Below, one piece after another: positions 54,770 to 64,000 of a stretch of 64,000 nucleotides of DNA. This stretch comes from Cydia pomonella (taxonomy: Eukaryota > Arthropoda > Insecta > Lepidoptera > Tortricidae). Made by a program: the position numbers and the translations under genes. The DNA is taken from the NCBI RefSeq assembly GCF_033807575.1, contig NC_084724.1:9973228-10037227 (forward strand). Direction: 5' to 3'. A model generated the notes under the pieces. It saw nothing but the letters and a program-made list of their open reading frames with translations, was not told where the DNA came from and did not search any database. Numbering within the stretch: position 1 is the first letter of the stretch; each line of letters starts with the position of its first letter.

Positions 54770-55290
54770 AAAAAGCGCACATAAGAAAAAGCAAAAAGCA
54801 CATACCAATACCATGATCACATAAAACGCAGAAACTCTTCAAACCCGCCAACTACATACACTCTCGCACGCTCTAAAGACCCTACAGCAAGGTGTCGAAC
54901 ATCTTGGTCAGCACTCGGCACCCATAGCGCGTCAAAGCGTCAATTCGAAAACGCTTAGAAAACAGCGAGCACTCGGACTCCTCATTAACCCAGAAAATGG
55001 TAGCCGACAGGTGCCGAATGCCCGCAAAGATTTACGATTAGGTGAAATGGCTCATCGAGGAGACGTTGGTACCACGGCTGTACCAGTGAAAGACGAAAGA
55101 AACTTGTATGCGAGATATATTAGCCGGGCTGGTGGGTGCGCGGCCAGTGGCTCTAAAACCGCCGTTGAAATCGCACGCCCGTTCAACGCGCGGTCGATCT
55201 TGCGTTCGAATTTCGAACTTCGAAATTTTTTTTCGTGTTCTGTGGTTTTTCGGAGGCCAGTGTTTTTGGAACAGTTTTGAGTAAGTTTTT
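54770..55290 (+). other. GC-rich open frame or 5' exon candidate
   Basis: After T-tract TTTTTTTTTTCAG (54757-54770) the DNA is much richer in G+C than its flanks. A plus frame is open from about 54832 to 55280 (about 150 codons) without an ATG. It includes LKTLQQGVEHLGQHSAP and NPENGSRQVPNARKDLRLG. It is followed by GTTTTGA|GTAAGT. It could be an internal exon, a gag-like retroelement remnant or a 5' UTR. No family is recognised. Confidence 0.35.
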
Positions 55291-56129
55291 GATTATTTTT
55301 TTAAGTTAGATGGAAGATTTAGAATTGGGATTAAACCTAGGTCTTCAAGTTAAACTAGGTTATGTTACATTTTAACTGCATGCCCATTTTTTATCGAGTT
55401 ATGGATTCAAGATCATGATTTATCGCAATCTAGTTATTTCAGTCATGAATACCTATGCAAGAAAGTTTATATAAATTTCTTCTGGATTAAAAGTTGAAAC
55501 TAGTTAATACCAAAACGACCTCAATACATACATCAGTACTGTCGCAGTTACTGCGGTTATTATAGTTACAGTTAAGTATTAATACAAATCTCATTTAAAA
55601 CATCCGGATAATAACCTAACAAATTGCATGGAAGTTTTATGGCGTCTGTGATTAACGACCATAATTTAATTAAGGTCGTTTGCCTTTACAACTTTTAAAA
55701 ACAAAGTGTTATTCGGAAGATGAAGAAAGCAAGTGACATATAGATACTGGGTTAGTCTCCAATTTAACAAAAACTCTTATCTCAGAACTTTTTTATGGGA
55801 TCTTATTACTCGTAAGTTGTAAATCTAACGTTCTCAATGATGAAAAAAAAAATGGTCCGAATTGTCGTTTCGTTCCAAATATTTCTTATTTGTATGTGCG
55901 CGATGCCCCGAAATTTCAAGTTTCCGAATTTTTTTTTCCTTAATCTAACTTGAAAAAAAAAGTTTTTTTACAGTAATTTAGAAAAAAGAATATTCGTAAC
56001 ATTGATGACGATTCGTGAATTGACGTAAATTTGTATTATAGTGTATGGCTTCTCAATATTTACATATTAAAATGTTGATAAATTGGTCAGCTGTGGAGTG
56101 GGTACGAGTCCAACATAAAGTTACAGGGG
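55291..56129. other. Intergenic DNA, no gene seen
   Basis: AT-rich with no convincing exon. Confidence 0.5.
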
Positions 56130-56600
56130 AGGTTCGATTGCCTGCCTGCGGCTGTCAGGTATTAACACCCTCGTTTTGCAATATTCATACCCCCGGAGCT
56201 ACACACAATTTTAAGCGAAATTATTTTTACATACGGTGACATTTGAAACATTCGTCCGCCATTTTGACGTTTTTTGACAGGTTAGGCATCGAAGTAGTAG
56301 AATACTATTCTACCTAGTTTTTAAGGCATTGTCAGCAATGGTACATTGTGCAACGAGGGGAGTAAGTGAAAACTCGGATCTTTAATTCCCCCCCAGCTTG
56401 CGGCTTTCGGGAATTAACACCCTCGTTTCCAATATTCTTACCCCCAGAGCTACATACAATGTTTTTCATCACACTTAAGAAAAAACTAAATTTTAACGAT
56501 TCCTAACCGTAAAACCTAAAATGTCACCGTATTTGAGAATTATTTTCGCTTAAAATTAAAGATTTTTTATCACTTACCCCCTCGTTGCAAATTGTACTAT
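56130..56600. repeat. Inverted/direct repeat pair with CTTGCGGCT words
   Basis: 56140-56230 and 56390-56470 share GCGGCTNTC(A/G)GG(T/A)ATTAACACCCTCGTTT and CATACCCCCGGAGCTACA-type words. The flanking AAGCGAAATTATTTTTACAT (56213) is complemented around 56540. Noncoding. Confidence 0.55.
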
Positions 56601-57079
56601 TTCTTAACACATGAATGCTGGAATATTCTTCCAAGTAGCGAAAATTTCACGAACATGGTTGTGATATTATTGTTTAATTCATGAGTCGACTGCCGACTCG
56701 AGATAAGTATTTATAACTGATGAATAAATAACTAGAAGATAATCTCTTCCATTCCAAGTGACAAAATGAGCATTCGTCCGAAAAATATAAATTATTATAA
56801 TATTTAAGTTATTATGTTTAAAGCACTTTATTACCATATTTTTGTCTACGCCATTATCACACAAAATTATATGATTCTTGGTCATAAGATCATTTTTACA
56901 GATATTATCACAGATTTACAATTATTAAAAAGTCCAGATATCTTGCAATTGGTGTCCCTTTTACCAAATTTTAGATATAAAGTAACTCTATGGCCGGTGT
57001 AAGGACATTTAATTTATTTACTGTAAGAGTCCGCAGCAAGCTCGTTTCTCCATACGATCGTAGTTACGATTTCAATTTA

Positions 57080-57240
57080 AAACGACTACAATACAATACA
57101 ATACAATATAAATCCTCTTTAATGCACAACCTCTGAAAAAAAAATGTACATGGAAACACATAAAAAACATGAAGATAGAGGTAAACAACAGGCGGCCTTA
57201 TCGCTACAGAGCGATCTCTTCCAGACAACCTTATTATTAT
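57080..57240 (-). repeat. LINE 3' end fragment
   Basis: ATACAATACAATACAATA and CTCTTTAATGCACAACCTCT, later GCGATCTCTTCCAGACAACC, form the tail region of a LINE family. 62225-62330 (TTTATTGCACAAAAATGTAC, ATTCTCTACCAGACAACC) is a relative. Confidence 0.6.
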
Positions 57241-57254
57241 TATAGATTGCTCTG

Positions 57255-57452
57255 AAACTGTACGTACAATAGGTTAAGGTATATATCTATGCCTGTAATT
57301 AGTTTATAGAGCATCAGATACCATAGTTAACAAAGTTTAAATTTTTCGTACAAAACTAGTTTTAGCTCTATAACGATTGTTTTATAAGATGGAGCTATAT
57401 AATTACAGGCATAGATATACCTCATGTCATTGTACGTGCAAAGTTTCATTAC
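57255..57452. mobile_element. Hairpin MITE, GTATATATCTATGCCTGTAA ends
   Basis: GTACGTACAATAGG and GGTATATATCTATGCCTGTAATTA at the left are complemented by TAATTACAGGCATAGATATACC and ATTGTACGTGC at the right. Confidence 0.75.
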
Positions 57453-57591
57453 AATCCAACACGTAGTTCTAAAATGAAAACGAAACTCCGTTTGTATAGG
57501 AAGGTGAAATTCGGCCGAGCTTAAAATACTGTTTAAATAGGATTAAGATATCAAATAGTCAAAGTAAGATCTTTTATTAAAGTTTACAGGT

Positions 57592-57731
57592 ACAGTCGCC
57601 ATCAGATATATCGGAGCGGCCAAGGTGCCCACAAATATCTGAACACGCCTCTATTGTCAAGGCGTTAGAGTGCGTGTTCAGATATTTTTGAGTACCTCGA
57701 ACGCTCTGATAAATTCGATGGTGACTGTACA
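57592..57731. mobile_element. MITE, ACAGTCGCC family, full copy
   Basis: Full-length palindromic copy (TACAGTCGCCATCAGATATA to GATGGTGACTGTACA). Confidence 0.9.
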
Positions 57732-57863
57732 GCAAATTAATGAATCAAGTCACTCCTAATTTCCATAATGTTATTTAAATTATGCTAATATGATGTTATT
57801 GGTCTGTACTAACAGCGGGACATAACATGACGTGCAGCGAAAACTAATTTCATGCATACTAAA

Positions 57864-58002
57864 GTACAGTCGCCATCAGATATATCTGAGCGGCTGAGGT
57901 GCTCAAAAATATCTGAACACGCACTCTAACGCCTTGACAATAGAGGCGTGTTCAGATATTTGTGGGCACCTTGACTGCTCTGATATATATCTGATGGCGA
58001 CT
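57864..58002. mobile_element. MITE, ACAGTCGCC family, second full copy 130 bp away
   Basis: Full-length, with better-matched arms than its neighbour at 57592. Its central loop (AACGCCTTGACAATAGAGGCG) is in the opposite orientation to the loop of the 57592 copy. Confidence 0.9.
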
Positions 58003-58133
58003 GTAACAGATCGAAAGCCAAAGAAAGAGACCCATTAAGAGGCCGTTATCGATTTTAGTCGCAAAAATGTCAAATTGATAGATTTAGCGCATGAAATTGT
58101 ACACCTTTTGTTAACTATTAGAGATAACAAGTA

Positions 58134-58328
58134 CAGTACCCCTAGTGTAAATAAATTCGATTTCGAAACGTGACGTACGCGTTTGCGTTTAGTCTCATTT
58201 TGTATGGGTTTTTGAACAGCGCGCCAAGCGGGACGTTTTGGAAAGTCAAAAATCTCATACAAAATGACACTTAACGCAAACGCGTACGTCACGTTTCGCT
58301 GTCGAAAATATTTACACTAGGGGTACTG
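58134..58328. mobile_element. MITE, CAGTACCCCTAGTG family, intact copy
   Basis: An intact 195-bp inverted element, CAGTACCCCTAGTGTAAATA to TTTACACTAGGGGTACTG, with arms ACGTGACGTACGCGTTTGCG and complement. Reference copy for 1357 and 47001. Confidence 0.9.
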
Positions 58329-59139
58329 GTTTCTATTAGGACTCTCTAGTCTCTAGTAGTAGTAGTTTCTAGGAGGATTCTCAATTTTTTTGAAAACAGA
58401 CTCACTTAATTAGTAATGATTTTTTTTCTGATGGAAGTTTAGGTAAACGCGCGTAAAGCAGTGATTTGTGGATCTTATTTGTAAATTTCGTAAAGTTTGT
58501 ACTGCTAAAAATCGTAATTTTATATTACAAATATCCTGTACTTCAACTTTAATAAACTACATTTTTGTTATTATAAATTTGAAGTAGTGTAAATGAAAGT
58601 TAAACGAAATCAATTTTTTCCAGAAATTACTTCAAAACAAGTGACAATTTCTCTGAAAATTGACTTAATTTCAACGTAATTTTGATATTTAAACAATCTA
58701 CAACATTTGCTGAAACACGAAAATATTACGAATATACGTACAAAATGCACTTTAAAAAATTATAATAAATTATGTCCAAAAACTAAAAATATGAATATTA
58801 TTTCTAAATCTTCAGTAAGTATTAGGTATGTTTGAGGGAACTCAGCGATTTAAGGTGGTTCGATTTCCATACAAAAAAATGCGTTTTTTTAAAATCATTA
58901 CACACTATTTCAACATAAATATGTGCGCATCTATTTACTTTCGTTTATTCGATCGCGCAATTGATAGAAAAACTTTGTTTTGTACAGAAATCACTCAAAA
59001 ACCGTTATTTTTGGTGTTTGCCTGAAATAGAAACCACCTTGTAAGTCCCGTTTTCGCAATAAATTATGTGTAAAAATCGCAAGTTTAAATTTTTGATAAC
59101 AGATTGAAATAAAATGGATCGTATTGTAATAATTATATA
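58329..59139. other. Intergenic DNA, no gene seen
   Basis: AT-rich. No coding exon was recognised. Confidence 0.5.
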
Positions 59140-59365
59140 CAGTACATATGGTGCTACTTTACCGCACTAGTGCGAAAATTAGCATATTACGTTACTGTGT
59201 CGAACATTTAAAGGGCCATAATGTACTGTAAAACGTTGTACGATACATGTGCGAATAGGTAATTCACAACTCGTGTCGATTTAAAACACTCCCTTCGGTC
59301 GTGTTTTAATTTATCGCCACTCATTTCGAATTTCCTATTTTTCGCACTTGTATCGTAATGTACTA
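59140..59365 (+). mobile_element. MITE, GGTGCTACTTTA family, best-preserved copy
   Basis: CAGTACATATGGTGCTACTT to TTCGCACTTGTATCGTAATG, with palindromic ACACTCCCTTCGGTCGTGTT. Confidence 0.85.
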
Positions 59366-59519
59366 TTTACTAACAGTGTTATTTGGCATATCATTATTTC
59401 AAGTAAGTGAAAATAAAAATAAATATTATTATGATTCTCATTCTCAATGCTCATTATTTCGTCTTATGTTCTCATTATACACGTACAATTTTCTATAATG
59501 CAATATACAATAGCGATAA

Positions 59520-59580
59520 TCATCATCATCATCGTCCCAGCATTTGTCCCATACTGTGACGGGGTCCGCTTTCCTACTTT
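59520..59580. repeat. (CAT)n plus LINE-tail-like phrase
   Basis: CATCATCATCATCGTCCCAG followed by CCATACTGTGACGGGGTCCG, the same layout as 48415-48530. Confidence 0.5.
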
Positions 59581-59621
59581 TCTCCGATAACTATAATGTA
59601 AATTCTTAAAAGTGTAAAATT

Positions 59622-59704
59622 ACTGTCTTGGGTGAGACTTGAACTCACGGCCTCTGGCCGCTGACCGGCTTTTGGCCGTGAGTTCAAGTCTCACCCAAGA
59701 CAGA
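59622..59704. repeat. Palindrome built from a tRNA-like T-arm word
   Basis: CTGTCTTGGGTGAGACTTGA and TCAAGTCTCACCCAAGACAG face each other across about 40 bp, joined by a second CGGCC/GGCCG stem. The half-site GAGTTCAAGTCTC resembles a pol III B box. A fold-back of two SINE-like ends is one explanation. Confidence 0.7.
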
Positions 59705-60414
59705 ATTTTTTCCACTTCAAAAATTTATTCTAAGCTTAATAGCATCGTTTGCAGACGTTTCTGTTTATTACAAATTTATTGAACGATAATGTATTCTACA
59801 ACTAACATTTTCTGCACCTATATCTACAGTTTTTCTACGACGATTTTGTAACTGTTAATATCGCTTTAAGTTTATGATACAAGATAACGAACATAGAGGT
59901 CAAACCAGCGAAAGAATATAGAAATAGAATTTGTTTTATTCATAAACACACAAACAGTAATAGACAGACATAAAAGAGAACATAGTGAGAGTAAAGTGTC
60001 ACGAAATGGCTTACAAATTACAATTACAAATATACTTACAGTAATTTTGTTATGTCTGACCCTAAGCTGAGGTAGGTCATACTGAACAACTTTTAATTTG
60101 GGGTCAACTGCGAAAACGCAAGAAAAATCAGCACTTCAACAGTCATTTTAATGTTAATCTTGGATTACTAATTTAAATTATCACGATTTTCATCAAGTGG
60201 GGACTGCTGTCCTCGAAACGTCGGCCATTTTAAAGGTTTTAGTACAGTTTTGACTTCAAACAACAGTCCACATGACAGACATTATCAGACAGATTGTAAC
60301 ATCAAATTTCCGCTATTTAATATTTTTTTGACTAGTCACTAAAAGTTTAGATTTAAAAAAATCGATACGAAAAACATCTTGCACGGTACCTATTACAATA
60401 TTTAACAATGTCTG

Positions 60415-60560
60415 AGTCATGGTTGTTTTCTATTTATTTAAATATTTATATATTATATGTATCGTTGTCTAAGTACCCTCAACACAAGCCTTATTGAGCT
60501 TACTTTGGGACTTAGTAAATTTATGTAATAATGTCCTATAATATTTATTTATTTATTTAA
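60415..60560 (+). repeat. tRNA-derived SINE, 5'-truncated
   Basis: Body and tail of the 28455 family (GTCTGAGTCATGGTTGTTTT to TCCTATAATATTTATTTATT), with the tRNA head missing. Confidence 0.8.
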
Positions 60561-61256
60561 ATATGCGCGCAGTACAGTTGAGTCGCTCGCGGGACATAGA
60601 CGTGGGGTCATTTTGCCCGGCTTCTATAATCTTTCTAGTTCGTTGGGTCAAACACGGAACCTCCCCTTTTATCGAAGTCGGTTAGCACTAATCAGACCTG
60701 TCAGTGAGACGAGTATAATATGCTTAGATCACCTTTCGCCAGAATAAGGTTACGAGACAGAGATACAATAGCTATCATGGCTGGATTCAATCCAAACTGT
60801 GTCAGAGAATCAAAGACGAATGACTAAGCATTTGGTAATGGATGAGCTATTGGTAAACTTAATTCAATTTAATTATATGGACACAGCTTTTTTTCCTTAT
60901 TATTTTTTTAATCTTTTTAAACAGTAGGTAATGGATGGGCTAATTCAATTTAATGATTGGACAGTGAAATTTATTCTTCTTCTTTTTTTTTTAAGTTTAA
61001 ACAGTAATGGATGTGCTACTGGTAAACTAATTCAATTTAATGATGACAGGCTTGATTTTTCTTTTTTTTTTTGTTGTAAACTTATGTTTAAGCATGTTGT
61101 TTTGTTGCAACACGAAATAGGTTTTTGATTCAATATGTATGATCTTTTTTATCAATATGTATGGGCTCCCAACTCAACTATAAGTAATATTCATAACCAA
61201 ACGTTGTAGTCAACTATAATGAAATTGAAAAATCACGTGGCGCCGCGGTCCAGTGG

Positions 61257-61323
61257 AAAAGACATCAACGCGAGACTGATTCATGAGTAATATTCATATA
61301 TTATGCACGCGTTGATGTCTTTT
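61257..61323. repeat. Short hairpin, AAAAGACATCAACGCG arms
   Basis: A 16-bp perfect inverted pair (AAAAGACATCAACGCG / CGCGTTGATGTCTTTT) around a 35-bp AT-rich loop. Preceded by GGCGCCGCGGTCCAGTGG, which looks like a tRNA D-arm start. Confidence 0.6.
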
Positions 61324-61892
61324 GTAGTACTGAGATAATTACCTAATTTTCTTTAATTATTTACGAGACAATTTTGTACACCTCCATAGAGGGTAAAACA
61401 TAGAGATCAAATGTATAATTATGCATCTTTTTTGACACCTATGTTTAACTAAATTAAACTCAATTGAATTATTTAGGTTTTATAGTAGAATAAGTATTAT
61501 TGTATAAAATACTATCTTCTTCAATGTGTATATTCATTACGGGCTAATAAATACAGTGTCTATTAACGTATTCAAATCTATCGTTACATTACACTCCTTA
61601 CACGGCCGCGCAGACGCCGACAAACAACTTTATAGAAAAAAAACGCACTGCACGTGTCTGACACGCTCAATTTCTGTAGATAAATCGACCTCAAGACTCA
61701 TAAGAAGGCAGTATTTTATAATAACACGAAGCTAAACAGCAACATGATCCACGTAACGGTGCGCGACCGATACCACTGATAGTAATATGATCACAACTGT
61801 TGTTATGTTAGGGCGCTAACACATCGTCGATAATACCGGCATGCGGTCACCGAGCGCAGCGACCGCCGCGCAACCACGATGGAATCATTTAA

Positions 61893-62150
61893 ATAGATAT
61901 TAAATATAAATATTATAGGACATTAGTACACAAACTGACTAACTCCCACAGTAAGCTCAATAAGGCTTATGTTGAGGGTACTTAGGCAACCATATATATA
62001 TAATATATAAATATTTATAAATACTTAAATACGTAGAAAACACCCATGACTCAGGAACAAATATCCATGCTCATCACACGAATAAATGCCACCATCCAAA
62101 TGACCATCAGCTTCGTAGGCAGGGTCACTACCCACTAGGCCAAACTGGTC
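61893..62150 (-). repeat. tRNA-derived SINE, near full length
   Basis: Minus copy of the 28455 family: TATAGGACATTAGTACACAA (tail) to GGGTCACTACCCACTAGGCC (head). The B box region is partly deleted. Confidence 0.85.
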
Positions 62151-62224
62151 GACAAATATAAATCAACACGTCAACACAACAATCAACAATCATTTGAATT
62201 TAAATAATGTGTGCGATTATTTAT

Positions 62225-62330
62225 TTATTTAAACTTTATTGCACAAAAATGTACAAGTGGCGGACTTAATGCCTAAAGACATTCTCTACCAGACAACCAT
62301 AGGGCTAAACAGAAATGTTAAGATGGTTCA
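62225..62330 (-). repeat. LINE 3' end fragment
   Basis: TTTATTTAAACTTTATTGCAC and ACATTCTCTACCAGACAACC, related to 57080-57240. Confidence 0.6.
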
Positions 62331-63795
62331 TGAAGAAAAGTAAGAGAATTTAATTTAAATGTAATAAACAATACACAAATAAAAATATTATTATATATTT
62401 ATATAATGACTACAATGAAATAATGAATACAGAATACTACATATTTCTCACATACATATTAATATATAACGAAACAATAAACTTTTTAAGGCTTACTTGA
62501 TTGTGATTGTTGTATTTTTGATTTAAATCCAGAAGATCGTTACGTGTTGTATTTATATTTGCGTGCGTACACCTACATTTTAATTTGTGTATAAAAAAAA
62601 CTGGAGACAGATGGAGAAAACTCTTAAAAATAATAAGAAACTTAATTATATAAAAATCTGGAAATCGCTCAAAAACTATGCGGGAAACTCGTTCAGGCTA
62701 CACCAGTATCTTTAGATAAATTTTATTGTATTAATAGCGACCCGCCCCAGCTTTCCACGGATATGTATTATACATATAAACCTTCCTCTTGAATCAATAT
62801 ATCTATTTAAAAAACGCATCAAAATCTGTTGCGTAGTTTTAAAGATTAGCATACAGACATACATACAACGGAAAGCGACTGTTTTGTACTATGTAGTGAC
62901 TAACAAATAATATGGACTTATTTAAATATGGAAACATAATATATATATTCTAATAAAGCTCTTAAACAATTTATATTGACTAACTAAACTAAAATATAAT
63001 ATTACAAAATTAAAACTAAAATTAAACCTAGAAATAAAATAAAATCATCTACTATAAAATATACTTACCTACAAAAAAAAAATGGACTTATTATGTCTGA
63101 AATAACTGATTGAATGGAATGACTGTCAAAATTCCGGGCAGCAACGTCAAATTTGACATTTGCGGCAGTAATGCAGTCGGCAGTATTATCGCGCTGCAAT
63201 AATACTGCAATAATGGTGGTGCACTCTGAATCCGAACGGCGACTTAATGATCGCGTCGCCGTCGCAAATCCGTGTGGTAGCGACTTTAGAACTCCATTGT
63301 CAATTCCATCTTAATGGGATCTCGATATGATTTACAAGATGTTATTAATATTGTTATTTATGCGATTATATTTTCCTGCTAACTGTACTGTCTGCAGTAA
63401 CATATACAGGGCGTTCCGGAAAGTATAGATCAGTCGGACAGACTTATAGTTGTACAGTACAGTCCTAGATTTTTTTATAAGTGTTAATAAAAGAATTAAA
63501 AAAAAAAGTAAGTTACTTTCGAAATCTGTAATATAACAAAAAGAATAATAGAAGAGGAAGAGGAAGCACGAGTAAGCTAAACAATAACTAAAAGGAAAAG
63601 CAAATTTTGTGTCTTACAGGGACCTAAAGAACTCGGCCGAGGACCGCGAAAACTGACGCTTACTCCAACTTAACAAATATAAAAACCGGACCAGTATTCC
63701 GTATTTTTTAGTATTTGTTGTTATTGCGGCAACAAAAACACATCATCTGTGAAAATTTTAACTCTCTGGCTATCACGGTTCATGAGATACAGCCT
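62331..63795. other. Intergenic DNA, no gene seen
   Basis: AT-rich to 63110, then a GC-richer patch at 63120-63300 (GCAATAATACTGCAATAATGG, CGATCGCGTCGCCGTCGC-like words) that may be repeat-derived. No exon. Confidence 0.5.
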
Positions 63796-63935
63796 AGTGA
63801 CAGACGAACTGACAGACAGACGGACGGATAGCGGTGTCTTAGTAATAGGATCCCGTTTTATCCCTTGGGGACGGAACCCTAACTTGTAATAGGGTCTTGT
63901 TTTACCCCTTGGGTACGGAATCCTAAAAAGAAAAT
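63796..63935 (-). repeat. AGGGTTCCGT repeat end, duplicated
   Basis: The end CTTGGGGACGGAACCCTAA is followed 45 bp later by a near repeat, CTTGGGTACGGAATCCTAA. The element shares its GACAGACAGACGGACGG segment with 11190-11290. Confidence 0.65.
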
Positions 63936-64000
63936 TCATACCAGCCGGGCTAAGATGGTCGATTTTTTATAATCTGTCATCATGCCTGTCACATAATAAC

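Overview
The window is nuclear DNA of a moth or butterfly (Lepidoptera). It is AT-rich and most of it is transposon debris: tRNA-headed SINEs, 3' ends of non-LTR retrotransposons, and dozens of short hairpin-forming MITEs. The repeat families are ones I associate with lepidopteran introns and intergenic DNA. No bacterial features, rRNA or functional tRNA genes are visible.

Three host genes can be assembled exon by exon with compatible splice phases. All lie on the minus strand between 27 and 47 kb. (1) 38738 to 31831: a seven-exon secreted trypsin-like serine protease of 513 aa, with a ~110-aa N-terminal pro-region, an RIVGG activation site, a complete His/Asp/Ser triad, and an unusual ~170-aa charged C-terminal extension. 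(2) 30888 to 27294: a three-exon gene for a 154-aa probable secreted protein that I do not recognise, starting about 0.9 kb after the protease ends. (3) 46738 to 41460: a gustatory receptor of about 350 aa, with a long first exon and three short 3' exons of the usual lepidopteran phases. Its exon 1/exon 2 junction is not settled.

Both the protease and the receptor carry local tandem copies of single exons. The protease has a 168-bp copy of the His-exon region differing at one base, and a broken array of Asp-exon 3' ends. The receptor has a dead copy of exon 3 and two degenerate copies of the terminal exon.

Layout: 1-11 kb is repeats, including nested MITEs, a LINE tail and half of a duplicated repeat block. 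11-20 kb is repeats, the other half of that block, SINE pieces and a LINE remnant. 20-27 kb is hairpins, repeats, a LINE remnant and two orphan ORFs. 27-47 kb holds the gene cluster. 47-51 kb is LINE 3' ends and MITEs. 51.4-53.4 kb is an apparently intact 2-kb TIR transposon with TA ends, carrying a 132-aa ORF and repeated TTCGCCT motifs. 53-64 kb is repeats plus one unexplained GC-rich open frame near 55 kb.

The two secreted-protein genes could be co-expressed neighbours, but nothing in the sequence proves it. All assignments come from reading the sequence and remembered family features; no database search was run.
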